Of a DNA stretch of 64,000 nt, positions 32,129 to 43,062 are shown piece by piece. The DNA comes from Gymnothorax reevesii (taxonomy: Eukaryota > Chordata > Actinopteri > Anguilliformes > Muraenidae), in the NCBI GenBank assembly GCA_029721435.1, contig CM056578.1, positions 14,569,411 through 14,633,410 on the forward strand, given 5' to 3'. Each line of letters opens with the position of its first letter. Within the stretch, counting starts at the first letter, position 1. Under the pieces are notes generated by a model that was not told the origin of the DNA, did no database searches, and saw nothing but the letters and a program-made list of their open reading frames with translations. A program made the position numbers and the translations under genes.

Positions 32129-32904
32129 CAAAGGTACCTATTCTATTCTGAGCCCCCTATTTCCAAAGTTCCTTGTTGCTCCAAGGCGGTGGGGGGGGGA
32201 TCAATTAAATTGTTCTCACTTTTGTATAGCTTTTCTTGCATTGATTTCAGTAAGAAATCAAGTCTCCAGGGTGTGAATTCTCAAATGTTCGTACCAGGTT
32301 ATTGTGATTTCTGAATTTGGGTTGTGAGAAATGGTAAGAGCTCTGCTCTCTAGTGCCCTAACAGTATTGCTACTCGTCGTGTTTTTTTGTTTGTTTTTTA
32401 TCTTGTCTGTGGAGGCAGGATTGTTGGCTTTGGAGGAAAAGCCTTTATAGAGGGACTTGTTATTGGCATAAATAGGCATTACTGTGTGTATTTATCCCTT
32501 TGTCCCCCCAGCCCCTTTTTTTTCCAAGATAATTTTTCAAGCTTATGAAAACTCTTCTACCTCTTACATGTCTGGTCTTACAGGCTCCATACTGTGACGT
32601 GGAAGGACCAAACCAGTTAAAATAAATAAATGTGGACACAAAACTCAAAGGTGTATTCAGTAATTTGCCACAATTTTTTGTTTTGGGAAACAGCTGTATA
32701 GGCGTGTAAATGGCTCTTTGCTACCTCCACCAACCGATTTACATTCATAAGGAGAAAAAAACTTGGATCAGAAAACGTTATGCTTACCCAGTAAAAAGTA
32801 GTCAGTTTTGGAACTTTATTGGATTTGATTACCTATTTATTTTATTTATTTAGTAATTACCTATGGTAATCGTTTAGTTGAAAAATTTGAATAAAATATA
32901 CTTG
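32129..32904. other. Unassigned sequence
   Basis: G8 and T9 tracts but no gene or known repeat. It ends at the start of the long inverted-repeat element. Confidence 0.4.
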
Positions 32905-32934
32905 AGAGGGGGCTGTAACATTTTGTGTTCTGTA

Positions 32935-33125
32935 ACTTGGACCACTACAGTAACTGTCCTGCTCCACTAGGGAGCTGATCCGGACCACTGTCTTGCTTAG
33001 CACGGACCATGGCAATAACAGTCCTGCTCCACTAGGGGGCTGGTCCGGACCATTGTCCTGTGTAGCATGGATCACAGCAGTAACTGTCCTGCTCCACTAG
33101 GGGGCTGGTCCAGACCACTGGTCCA
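32935..33125 (+). repeat. Subterminal tandem repeats of copy 1, left arm
   Basis: Three units of about 60-65 bp, each with GTCCTGCTCCACTAGGG and CTGRTCCGGACCA or a variant, starting near 32941, 33004 and 33074. The right arm has two reversed units near 37053 and 37110. Tandem subterminal motifs of this kind often bind transposase. Confidence 0.85.
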
Positions 33126-34619
33126 GAGTGTCTCGAGACACTCGAGAAATTTTGCGGTTTTCACTGGCCTTGCACCTAGTTACGGTAGCGGAACCACTGA
33201 CTGTACAATCCATGCTTGGAATACTGCAATTACATCGTAAATACCTGCCGTACCCTCAGCATAACTATTGGCCAAATCATTTATCTAGCTGGCCATTTTC
33301 ATAAATACATTTTTACGAATGTAATTGTTCAAAATATTTGAAGCCGGTGAAATGAACAACTTACAATCATTGTAGTCTAGCAGTACGCAGGTAGCCACAT
33401 TTTTATACTGCACTACTCTCGCACATTAATAAACTAGCTAATGACACCTAACAAAAAATGAATGCTCTGAACAGATTCTTTTTTATTTAGCCTATGTGAA
33501 GAACATTAAAAATGGAAAGTTATGGTAATAAATTGCAGCCTGTTCATGCATTGTTTTCGGCTGTTAATCTTGGTTGATTATTGCTCTTTCTTTCTGCACC
33601 ATAAAAACATAATTTTAAATAGAAGCCTATACTCTGGAAAAGGGGTGCGATACACCTTTATGATTAATTCTTGAAATGGAGTTTTGATTACCCTACAGGC
33701 CCGTGTAGTTCATTTTTAAAAGTGGTGGCCCTTTCTTAAAAGTAATTTGGCTTTACAGAAAACACTAGAAAATGACAATGATTTTACCATTAGATCCGTC
33801 CAAGTGAAGGATAAAAATGTTTAGATTTTCGATGGGGTCGGGGGCAGTTTTAGCCATGAGAACTGTCCATCAGAAATTAGACTGGACTCACCCCGCGACT
33901 TTAATATGGCCTAATTGTGTAAGACCATTTACCGCAACTCATAATACAGTACATCGACCCAGATTAGCCATGAATAACTCAGTTCAGTGTTAATAGTGTG
34001 ATTGTAGTTACAACCTGCTCATATTTATCAGCGAGCAACCTCTTGTTTTCATGTTTATTTCCCCTTCCCTTCGGAAATGGCCACCTTATTTCAAATTTGC
34101 CTATATGAAGTTGTTTCCACAACTCAATTGTAATGTCATAATTATCACTCTGTTATAAATGGACTGAATTTTACAGTGAAATTAATGCATTGTCTCCATG
34201 CTATTTTAACTGTAAGAAGAATCCTGCCTGCATTCAATTGTGGTTTACAGTTAACATGTACATGGAACCTGAGCTATGATCTGATTGTAAAGTTATAGTT
34301 AAAATAACTGGCAAAAAGGTGCCGTCTAAGTTTATAACAGTGCGGGCTATATTTCATTCTTCTCCCAGAGATGAGCCTTTTGCCTAAAATTGGGCTATAT
34401 CGCTCTTCTGCTGAATGGAAGCGCCACGAACTAGTGATATAAAAACTGACTGAAGAGTGTTTGTAGAATTAATTAATTAATATAACCTACTTACGAGAAT
34501 GCCTTTTAATAAAACCACATGAATATAAAATAATAGCTCAAATTGTGTTAACTTATGAACAAAAATTATAACGTTCTAAAGGACTATTTATTTATTTATT
34601 AGGCTATCTATTTTAAGTT

Positions 34620-36560
34620 TTTTATGCCCCTGACCTTGAAAAAGTTGGTCCGGGGCATTATGTTTTCACCCCTTCTGTCCGTCCGTCTGGGCGTCCTGTT
34701 GTAAACTTTTCCTTTGTCGCACTCTAACGTGAACACTGCTCAACAAAGGTTTATGATTTTCGGTGGGGTGAATGGACATACTTAGGGGGTGATGCCTATC
34801 GATTTTCAGCTTGCTCCGCCAACCAACATGCAGGGCTCGAAATTGCGACCATTTTGGTCGCATATTTAAATTAAAATAGTCGCACCTGTGTGACCGCTTT
34901 TTCCCCCAATTAAACGCCTCTTTTCGGGTGCATTTGGTAGTCAGAAGGCATGCCAACCACTGCCGCAGGTTAAATAGAGATGAGCGTATGTGCCAGAGCA
35001 CTGAGAGCAGTGCATGAATCTACTGGACATACCGCAACTGGGCGCACCAGTATAAGAATGGAGCGCACCCAGTGTGTTCCTTTGAGCTGACAGTGACCAT
35101 TTTGACCAATCAAAGGGGAGCTTAACGTCCTAAACCTCAGTACTGATTGTAGAGTAGTTAATAATAGCCATCAATCACTCCATTTTGCGGTAATGAGAAT
35201 GACTATTGTAACTATACACAAGATGAAGACGAAAAATGAAACGAAGAGCAATGGAAGACTTTTTTTTTTGTTACCGTTAACGTTAAAAAAAGTTGAATCG
35301 GTAACAAAAGTTACTGAAACTGAGAATCATGAAGTGATTCCCATGAACCGGTGGCAAAATCAGTTCATTATTTTTGCAAAGGGTTGCTTCAAAATTTTGC
35401 ATGGCTGAGGTTATAAGAAGATGAAATGCACCATGTTCATTGTGAAGATAATGGTCCGGATCTCGCAGGTAACAGCGCGTTACCTACTGACTCCAAACAC
35501 TCTAAACTTGAAAGTCCTGCCAAACATGGAGAAAGCATGAAAAACAGAAAATACTGTGACAAATGTGTGTAAACGAGTAGGTCCGGTTTTCTGTTAATAG
35601 TTGCAACTTATCAACATATGCTGCCTCGCAGCTCTGCGCTTGCACAGACCGAAAGTCTTCATCTCGGTTTCTCTGTTCATATCTTCAGTAGCCTATCTGG
35701 AAAAATCATAAACACACATTTTTTAGCGCGTCTTTAGACCAGGATATGTTTATATATTTGCATGTACACGCAACGTTTTCCTGAAAATGCAGAAATTCGA
35801 TGACAATGGCGTGTGGCATACTGTTTCTTAAAACAAACATATCCAAATCATTATAACATCTGCTTATGTTATAATAAGCTAACAAATAGCAAGGTTACCT
35901 CTGTGGACTGATTCATATTGTAATATTGAGGTGAAAACAAGAACTTTACGACCATACGTCAGATCTGCATTTAACCCTAACACAGTTGAAGATTAGATTC
36001 GGATCAGTGTGGAGGGTCCTCCTCTGGACATATTTGATGCCTAACAGGCAGTGAAGAGATGGATGGAAGGGCAGAGAGCCAGGAGACCAAATTTTAAATC
36101 CTGGCCTCAGGATATGGCATAAAGCCAATGTAGTGGAAAATTTTGTTAATCAATGAACTCGACTCTTATTGTTTAATAACTGTCATTTGTTGGAGACAGG
36201 TGTATTTTTAATGTGGAGTGCTATATTGCAGTTTTTTAAACACTAAAAAAAATACGTATATTGGTGCTTCTTAGATTTCGGTGTGTGCGCTCCTAAATTT
36301 TCGCTCACGCTGTAACTTTTTGAACTTGGGAGTGCTGCGCTATTAAGCAAAAAAGTAAATTTCGAGCCCTGAATATAGCCACAATGGCAGGCATCTTGAA
36401 ATCCTTTGTCGCGCTCTAACGTGAATACTGCTGGACGGAGATTTATGATTTTTGTTGGGGTGAATGGTCGTACAAAGGGGATGATGCCTATCGATTTTCA
36501 GCTCACTCCGCTAACCAATACGGCTGCCACGGCACCCATCTTGAAATCCTTTAGCGCAAT
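34620..36560. repeat. CGTCCGTC repeat split by a hAT-like element
   Basis: The parts at 34620-34830 and 36372-36560 both contain TGCCTATCGATTTTCAGCT, CGCTCTAACGTGAA and GGGGTGAATGG and thus are overlapping copies of the same fish repeat (also 26270-26500). DNA of 1541 bp lies between them and has its own inverted ends. Non-coding. Confidence 0.65.
34831..36371. mobile_element. hAT-like element, CAGGGCTCGAAATT ends
   Basis: CAGGGCTCGAAATT at 34831-34844 is repeated in inverse at 36358-36371. CAGGGCTCGAAATT termini are familiar from fish hAT elements. Next to the left end lie TTGGTCGCAT and AGTCGCACC, next to the right end the diverged equivalents. The 8-bp flanks are too diverged to prove a duplication. 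The 35193-35408 plus frame (71 residues, rich in K and T) has no recognised domain. Confidence 0.7.
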
Positions 36561-37199
36561 CGCCGGAGGTGAACTATAATCTCACTTTTTTCAGCTAAGA
36601 TTACCTCATTAGCTACACTGTTATAAGCTTGCACCTTTTATGCCAGTTGTATGAACTGTGATTTTACAATCAGTTTATGACAGAGGTTTTGTGTATGTTA
36701 ACTGTAAACCAAAGTTAAATGTGCACAGGATTCTATTCATAGTTTAAATAAAAAGGAGACAATGCATCAATTTAACAGTTAAATTAAGTGAGCTTATAAC
36801 AGTGTTCAGCGATTGTAAGAAGCTCATTTTTCCGGCTTCAAATATTTTGAACAATTACATTCATAACAATTTATTTATGAAAATAGCAGGCTAGATGAAT
36901 GATTTTGCCAGCAGTTATACTGAGGGTAAGGCAGGCATTTACAATGTAATAGCAATATTCCGAGCATGGATTGTACAGTCAGTGGTTCCGTACCTAGGTG
37001 CAAGGCCAGTGAAGACCGCAAAATTTCACTGTCTCAAGACACTCAGGACCAGCCTCCTAGTGGAGCAGGACAGTCGTTGTAGTGGTCCGTGCTATACAGG
37101 ACAGTGGTCTGGATCAGCCCCCTAGTGGAGCAGGAGGGTCACTGCAGTGGTCCGTGTTGCAGGACAGTACAGTACACAAAATATTACAGCCCCTGCTGG

Positions 37200-37394
37200 T
37201 GTATTTGATGACTGCAAGTATCTCTACACTCCTTGGTTTATGGCTGTTTTTCATGCTTTGAGCAATGGCCTTCAGTTTCTGTGAGAGGAAAACAGCATAA
37301 ATTCATAATCACATTATAGATGATTCAGTGCTTCCCCTACGCTTTGAAGAAGGCTCTTGAATGTTTCAAAATATAAGTGCAGTATTAACAGTGT
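37200..37394. other. Unassigned sequence
   Basis: Short spacer between the long inverted-repeat element and a Tc1 relic; nothing recognised. Confidence 0.4.
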
Positions 37395-37700
37395 GAAAAA
37401 ACTTGACTGGTCTGCATTCAGCCCAGACCTCAACCCCTTCCAACACTTTTGGGATCAGTGGGAAAGTCAACTGTGAGTCAGGCCTTACACTCAACATCAG
37501 TGCCGAGGCTCGCTAATGCTGAAATGGTTGAATGGAAGAAAACTCCTGCAGCAATGCTCCAACATGTAGTATAAATCCTTCCCAGAACAGGGGAGGCTGT
37601 TATAGCCTCAAAGGATGGACAAATTCCATAATATTGCCAATGATTTTGGATGAGATGTTATATGCTAGGAGTCCACGTACATTTTGCGATTTAGCGATTC
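37395..37700 (+). pseudogene. Tc1-like transposase 3' relic
   Basis: GACTGGTCTGCATTCAGCCC then AGACCTCAACCCCTTCCAAC and TTTTGGGATCAGTGG translate as SAFSPDLNPFQHFWDQ, the segment that carries the third catalytic residue in Tc1 (normally PDLNPIEHLWD); here the glutamate is replaced by glutamine. It is followed, after frame changes, by EMVEWKKTPAAMLQHV and GEAVIASKDG, the usual C terminus. CTAGGAGTCCACGTACATTT near 37670 resembles the inner end of the family's inverted repeat. The 5' two thirds of the gene are absent. Confidence 0.85.
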
Positions 37701-38170
37701 CCCTTTGGGTTAAATGTCAGCTCATTTTGACATGAACTGACAACATGGATGACGACCCAAGACAAGTGCTTCAAGCTAGCGGGAAACCAGCCGGCAATGT
37801 GCAAACAAACTACTTGCATGCCGTCAAACATCACAAGCGCTACGATGAAATGTTTGATTCTCATGTTTGCTTTTTTTTTTCCTGTCAAAGAAATCATCTG
37901 CTTGTCTGACAACCGAGAGCTTAGACCTGACACAAGTAAATCATCATTATTCTGACTTTCTCGTGTTTATGCCGTGGGTTCCATTCGGCTTCAGTTCTGT
38001 ACCATTCGCTCTTCTTCTATTTTTGGCTTTCCTTTGCCATTTGATGTGCTCAATCCATATACACAGCGCCTCGAGAAAGCAGTCATCCTACTTTTCTCAT
38101 TTCACCTGACGAAGTGTTGAGTTTTTTCAAGATACGGACAACGTTGCACAAAAAGGCGGAAATATGAACA
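37701..38170. other. Unassigned sequence
   Basis: No supported feature. T10 tract near 37870. Confidence 0.35.
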
Positions 38171-38174
38171 CTGT

Positions 38175-38428
38175 GATTAAGGCATATTCAGAGAACGTGA
38201 GTACAGGTACATTCAGAAAACTGCAGTCAAGATATAATCAGAATCATATAGTGAAGGTGAATTCATAGCACAGGAGTACATTTATATTCAGAAAACTGAG
38301 GTGATCAGGGCATACTGAGAAATTTTTGGCTCAGGTAAGCTCAGAATAATGTTTGTAAAGGTATATTAAAAATTCTGGAGTAAATGTACAGTCAGAATAC
38401 AGGAGTGCAGGTATGTTCAGAATACTGA
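38175..38428 (+). repeat. Degenerate minisatellite, about 25-bp period
   Basis: Roughly nine to ten diverged units of the type TATTCAGAATACTGGAGTAC AGGTA: ATTCAGAGAACGTGAGTACA, ATTCAGAAAACTGCAGTCAA, ATTCATAGCACAGGAGTACA, ATTCAGAAAACTGAGGTGAT, CAGTCAGAATACAGGAGTGC and GTTCAGAATACTGAA. Some units are lengthened. No open frame follows the period. Confidence 0.75.
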
Positions 38429-38456
38429 ATACAAAATGGCATCGCATGTCAGATGC

Positions 38457-39150
38457 ACTGAACCTTCATCCTGCCAAGTGAGATCCGTCTGGACCCCACA
38501 ACTATATATCCCTTTGCCATTTTAAAAAATATGTGCCATACCGCCTCACCGTTTTATGAATTTGTCAGAATTTATGTCTTAATTAAAACCTTAAAGCACC
38601 GGAAGTTAAGCTTTTTGCATTGTGAAGGTGTAATTAATTTATTACTGGGGTCCAACCGGACCCCAGAGTAGAACTTTTCTGTCTTTTATTTTATAATTGA
38701 ACAGCACACTGAAAGTTAACTTCTTTTTGGTTGTTTCAGATAATGACAGCCAACAGACAAAGACAAGCTACATCCACAGCAGCAAACGCCTTGAGGCAGA
38801 TTCTGAACACAAACAACAAAAATTACTTTATATTACTTTTTTGTTTGAAATTCTGTAAGAAAAGACAGAAGCTGTAATCCAGAATGTTTTACAGCTGTAC
38901 ATAGTGCCAAAATTTATTTTGTGGTGCTATAATTTGCTAAGTGTATGCTAGTCATAGCATTATTATTGCAATCTGATTGCATTTACAATACGTGATTGAT
39001 ATTCAGCAGTAGTGGATTTTGTTCTTCAATAAAGTTGCTGCATTGAATCTGTTCTTACTGCATTGATTTCAAGGTACTCACTCCTGGGGCCAATACAGAC
39101 CCCTCCTGGTAGTTTGTGTATGTAAAATTGGCCAATCGAATGAAGGTTAA
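38457..39150. mobile_element. Possible piggyBac-like nonautonomous element
   Basis: AACCTTCATC at 38461-38470 is matched inversely by GAATGAAGGTT at 39138-39148, with TTAA at 39147-39150 on the right and TGAA on the left (piggyBac elements duplicate TTAA). Inside each end lie related GGACCCC/GGGGTC motifs, including the perfect hairpin CTGGGGTCCAACCGGACCCC AG at 38645-38666. No transposase. The assignment is tentative. Confidence 0.4.
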
Positions 39151-39830
39151 AGTCTCCCAATCCCCTTACGCCAGAAAAGAATGCTTCTACCCCTCCATTC
39201 TCTGCTGCAGTGGACTGCCATGCCTTCATACCATCCGTTCCTGTGTTTGGAAGTAGGTCAGGCTGTCAATTTTTAATCAGCACCTCAACTGGACTGAAAA
39301 GAATGTTATTTTGAATTATAATCTGTTTATCCATGTTATATTTGGTTTTGGTCAAAAATGATAGTTAAAAGCTGATATACTACTGTTTTGGTTTAAATCT
39401 CATTCTGATACTGGTTTGAGTGAATAAATGTTAAACATTTTTATTTTTTTACCACTGAGAATCACACTGATGTATTCCCATTGCCAGCCTCCATATCTGC
39501 CTGCAAATTCATTCTGTCAAGGTAGAGGCTCTTGGCTGTTTGAATTTTTAGGCAGCCACTTTTACCAGCAATAAGATCAGACAGTGAAACGAAATTGGAA
39601 AGAAATCAGGATGGTGCTGAAAATCATTTTAATTTCTTTGTGACGGGCGCCTATAATTAGTTTTGTCGCAGAAAATGGGTTTATTTTGTTGCAGAAAAGG
39701 GACTGTGAGCAGCAGTTTTTTTTGTGTGTGTGTAAGCATCTGGGCTTCTTTTTTTTACCTGGAGGCCAATTCGGATGCTTCACCTTCAGTGACCTGCACC
39801 TCCCAGAGAAGTTCTCTGGATGAGATTCAT
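39151..39830. other. Unassigned sequence
   Basis: T- and GT-rich runs near 39716-39735; no gene or repeat recognised. Confidence 0.35.
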
Positions 39831-40089
39831 GCTGGCAGATGGAGAGGGGGCCGTTACATTTTGTGTACCATACTGTCCTGTGGCACGGGACACTACGCTA
39901 GGAGTGCAGTAACTGTCCTACTTCACTAGAGGACTGGCCCAGAGCACTGAACGAGCGTCTCAAGACAGTGGAAATTTGCGGTCTTTATTGGCGTTGCACC
40001 AATTAAAGTGGCTTGAGACAGCGGTGGCCTACGGTCTCGGAACTACTGATTGTACAGTCCATGTGGAAGGGTTGTGCTTCACACACTAG

Positions 40090-40434
40090 TGATGTGCGCA
40101 GAGAACAGGAAGTAGAGGACTGGACTCAGATGCAAGGATGGGCTTTGTTGTATTTACTATGCCTTTGGCACAGCAAGGAGGCACATACAATGCAATACAA
40201 AACAAAACAAAGAATGGAGGTTCCTGAAAAATACTATGAGTAATACAAGCACAAGCTACAGTCACAATGCATTACTAAAATAGAAAAGGAAAGGTTCCTG
40301 ATAATAAAATGCTGACATAAACAATAATTGGCACTAAGTTCAGGAGTTAGAATGTATACACGCAAAAATGCGGGCAATAAGTCTATACAAGATCAGAGGT
40401 TAAACACAGCCTTACGAGACTTTGCAAAGACAAA
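40090..40434 (-). repeat. LTR-like fragment
   Basis: Opens TGATGTGCGCAGAGAACAGG and includes CTCAGATGCAAGGATGGGCT. It has the look of the reversed 3' end of a gypsy-type LTR, like the sequence at 49073. No second boundary or duplication was found, so it may be truncated by the neighbouring insertion. Confidence 0.35.
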
Positions 40435-41788
40435 GGCCCATATTCAGAAACGACACTCACACTCACCCTCCACTCACCATATAGTGAGTATGATTGAAAT
40501 ATAACTGGAGTGTGATAGACAGATCGTCCTACCACTAACTGACAGAGCGGTACCACTCCTCGCCAGCTGCTATTCACGAACGCCACTCGAGCATAACTGA
40601 TACTAGTTGGCACTGGGTACCACAGGCGGTGCGTCGGCTGCTGCAAAGGGATGCTAAATCCTCGCCCTTCAGTGCTGAATGACCTAAACCTGTCGCAGTT
40701 TGCTTTTTTTGATTAGAAAGTTTCTCAGACTGCTTGGTAAAATGACAATAAAATTTATTTTTGATGGCGTTGTTATACCTTGCTTCACAAAATTGAGGTC
40801 TTTCTTTCGCACATAAATGATAATGTAAACTATCAGCATGTCTTCATAAATTCTGTGGTCGAGTGGCTCGCGAAAGGCGCAGGACAGCCCGCGAGGCTCA
40901 CTGAGCAACAAGCTGTGAAACCTACCAGACATTTCCTTCTACATTCAGCAGTTAAGAATGTAGAAAAGAATGGATTCTCGTGACTTACAGCCACATGAGC
41001 CTCACAGACCAATCCACACGCGCCCCACGAGCCAGCTGAGTGCAGAATATTCCAACCCATGAGTAAAGAAAAGCACGAGAAATCCGAATGCGCGAGAGTT
41101 GACAGATATGCGTCATTAATAAAAACTGGCCACACCTGATAATGTTGAGAGTTTTTCGGAGTTTCTGTAATGGTAATTTAAATGAAAATTTGAAAACAGG
41201 GCAATAATTATTAGTATTCATTCAATCTCAACAAGTAGAACTGGCGACGCATGATAATCCTTAGGATTTTTGGAGTTCAAGTGAATAAAATTTTATTAAA
41301 TGATTGAAAACAGGTCATGTCCAATCATTATTTTTAAGGGATAGTTTTGAGCTTCCCCTATTGCCAGTTCACCAGTAGCCACTGGCGGGTACACAAACGC
41401 TAACCTCGAGTTCACCACAGTGCAGATCGTAAACACTGAAACCAGCTGGTCAGTCAGTAAGTTAATGGCATCGTTATTACCATTATAGTAAAAATTTGCG
41501 TAGTTGCGATTTCGTCGAGCACGTGGCTGTAAATGATCCAGAGTTTCCAATGTTTGTAACCACCTGAAAGCCATGACAACGAAATACCGGCGCAAGTTAG
41601 TGTGGCTCAAGGGAGGTGCTCCCTGCACTCAACCTTCACTCAGAAAGAGACACTATTTTCAGTGTGATGAGGTCTCTGAAAGCAAATGAGTGTTTGGGCA
41701 ACCCCTGACTCATTTAGTATAACCTGACACTAAGTTTTAGTACTCACTCACTCTCAATTAGTGTGAGTGTCGTTTCTGAATATGGGCC
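40435..41788. mobile_element. Nested DNA element with 29-bp inverted repeats
   Basis: GGCCCATATTCAGAAACGAC then ACTCACACT at 40435-40463 is repeated exactly in inverse at 41760-41788. Subterminal ACTCACTC/GAGTGAGT-type motifs occur near both ends (CACTCACCATATAGTGAGT at 40471; ACTCACTCACTC at 41743). GGCCC-beginning ends are compatible with PIF/Harbinger-like elements, but no 3-bp duplication is clear and no transposase is present. It lies within copy 2 of the long inverted-repeat element. Confidence 0.8.
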
Positions 41789-42239
41789 AGTCCCCTTGTG
41801 GAGCAGGACAGTTACTGCAATGGAAAGCCACTGTCCCCAGCCAGTCTCAAGACACTTGTTCAGTGGACCAAGCCAGTGCCCTTGCAAAGCAGGACAGTTA
41901 CTGCAAGTCGCCCGTGCCACAAGACAGTACAGCACACAAAATGTTACAGCCCCTGCTGGCAGATGTTTGAAGACATAATTGGTCCCACTGACCAATCTTG
42001 TGACTGCAGATGTGTATTTAATTTTGGCAAAAGAAATGGGCAACCTACGGTGTTCGTGAGCCAGTTGACCAACAAATGCTGAACATTATTCTTGCACCTG
42101 TGGATTTCTGTTGTCAGTCTGTCATACATGTTTGCACAATGTACAGGAGGCGCATGAATATAACAGCTGTGTGCGCACAGAACATCGGCATAATGCAGCC
42201 ATAGGAACAGGGTCGCACAATCAGTATATCCATTACCAT

Positions 42240-42570
42240 TCCCACTAATTCCTGCACAGCATTGCAGAGGACTGGAGCCCATCCCAGCATACAATGGGCG
42301 AGAGGCAGGAACACACTCAGGACTGTCTACTGGTACAGTCGGAAGACGTGCGGTCATACCCATACTGCGCTTATGCATAATGGCGCAGTGGGTTGCGCAG
42401 TCGTCAAAATTGCCCTTAATGTGGTCAGCGCGGTTGCCTCATCACAAGGCTGTGGATTTGAATTTGACATGGGGTCTTCCTGTGTGGGACTTTTAGGTTC
42501 TTTCTGTGTTTGGCGTTTGTTTATGTTGTTGCAGACTGGTGCAGATTGGAGTTACTCTATTTCCCCTTGA
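42240..42570. repeat. Diverged SINE pieces, two in tandem
   Basis: 42240-42345 matches the reverse complement of the SINE 3' half (GACTGGAGCCCATCCCAGCA, ATGGGCGAGAGGCAGGAACA). 42371-42560 matches the SINE 5' half on the plus strand (ATGGCGCAGTGGGTTGCGCA, GGTTGCCTCATCACAAGGCTG, TGTGGATTTGAATTTGACAT). They are two old copies in opposite orientation. Confidence 0.65.
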
Positions 42571-42779
42571 TAGGTAGACCTGTCTGAGGGAATAGTTGGC
42601 CTATGTGATTCAATTCCCAATCCTACAAAATTCAATACCTTAAAGAGAATGACGGATGACACTGCATAGCCATAAAATAATGAGTGAAAGTGCAGTTAAA
42701 CAATAAATAAATAAACAAACTCACCAAAGGCAATTTAGCCTGGCCTGCTTGTCTTTGAACTGGATTTCCCTTATAAAAT

Positions 42780-43030
42780 ATTTACTATAGAAAACTATAG
42801 TTTACCACAGTTAAATTGATGTAAACTATAGTAAATGATAGTTTGTTGCAAATATACTATAGTAATTGAATATAATTGCCATAGTTTACTATAGTAGAGT
42901 TTTACTTTTGTGATTTACTGCAGTTTAGCATCACTATAGTAAACTACAGAGTTACTGTAGTATATCCATAGTAATTCCGCAAAAATACCATAGTTACTAT
43001 AGAAAACTATAGTATTTTTACTCTATTTGT
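42780..43030. repeat. ACTATAGT-rich palindromic repeat
   Basis: About 250 bp crowded with the palindrome ACTATAGT and variants (TAAACTATAGTAAA, TACTATAGTAATTG, TTTACTATAGTAG, ACTATAGTAAACTAC, CTATAGAAAACTATAGT), at least eight in both halves. The half-sites can pair with one another along the entire length. I know similar fish repeats but cannot name the family. Confidence 0.75.
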
Positions 43031-43062
43031 GGTAATTTTGTGGTAATTTTTCATAGAAGTTA

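Larger units (their letters stand above)
32905..37199. mobile_element. Long inverted-repeat DNA element, copy 1
   Basis: The left arm 32905-33360 and right arm 36835-37199 are inverted copies, beginning AGGGGGCTGTAACATTTTGT and (reversed) AGGGGCTGTAATATTTTGTG. They share TGGTCCGGACCACTGTCC-like units, GTCTCGAGACACT, CTTGCACCTAG, ACTGACTGTACAATCCATGC, and CAAAATATTTGAAGCCGG. A second inverted block pairs 34140-34345 with 36580-36790 (ATGCATTGTCTCC, GGTTTACAGTTAACAT, CTGATTGTAAA); 33361-34139 is extra DNA in the left arm. Flanks TATACTTG and TGTATTTG match 6 of 8, compatible with a hAT-like 8-bp duplication. The centre is filled by nested repeats, and no transposase is seen. A relative lies at 39842-41954. 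Confidence 0.85.
39842..41954. mobile_element. Long inverted-repeat DNA element, copy 2
   Basis: Ends match copy 1: left AGGGGGCCGTTACATTTTGTG, right (reversed) AGGGGCTGTAACATTTTGTG. The left 240 bp share ACAGTAACTGTCC-like units, GTCTCAAGACA, GGCGTTGCACC and ACTGATTGTACAGTCCATG with copy 1. The 11-bp GCTGGCAGATG is repeated at 39831-39841 and 41955-41965; GCTGG is also at the right end of copy 1, so the true duplication may be only CAGATG plus neighbours. The centre is replaced by an LTR-like fragment and a second transposon. No transposase seen. Confidence 0.82.

Noticed and set aside
42785..43025. TATA-like cluster as a promoter
   Set aside because: CTATAG palindromes fill 250 bp on both strands and match a repeat pattern; no gene begins nearby.
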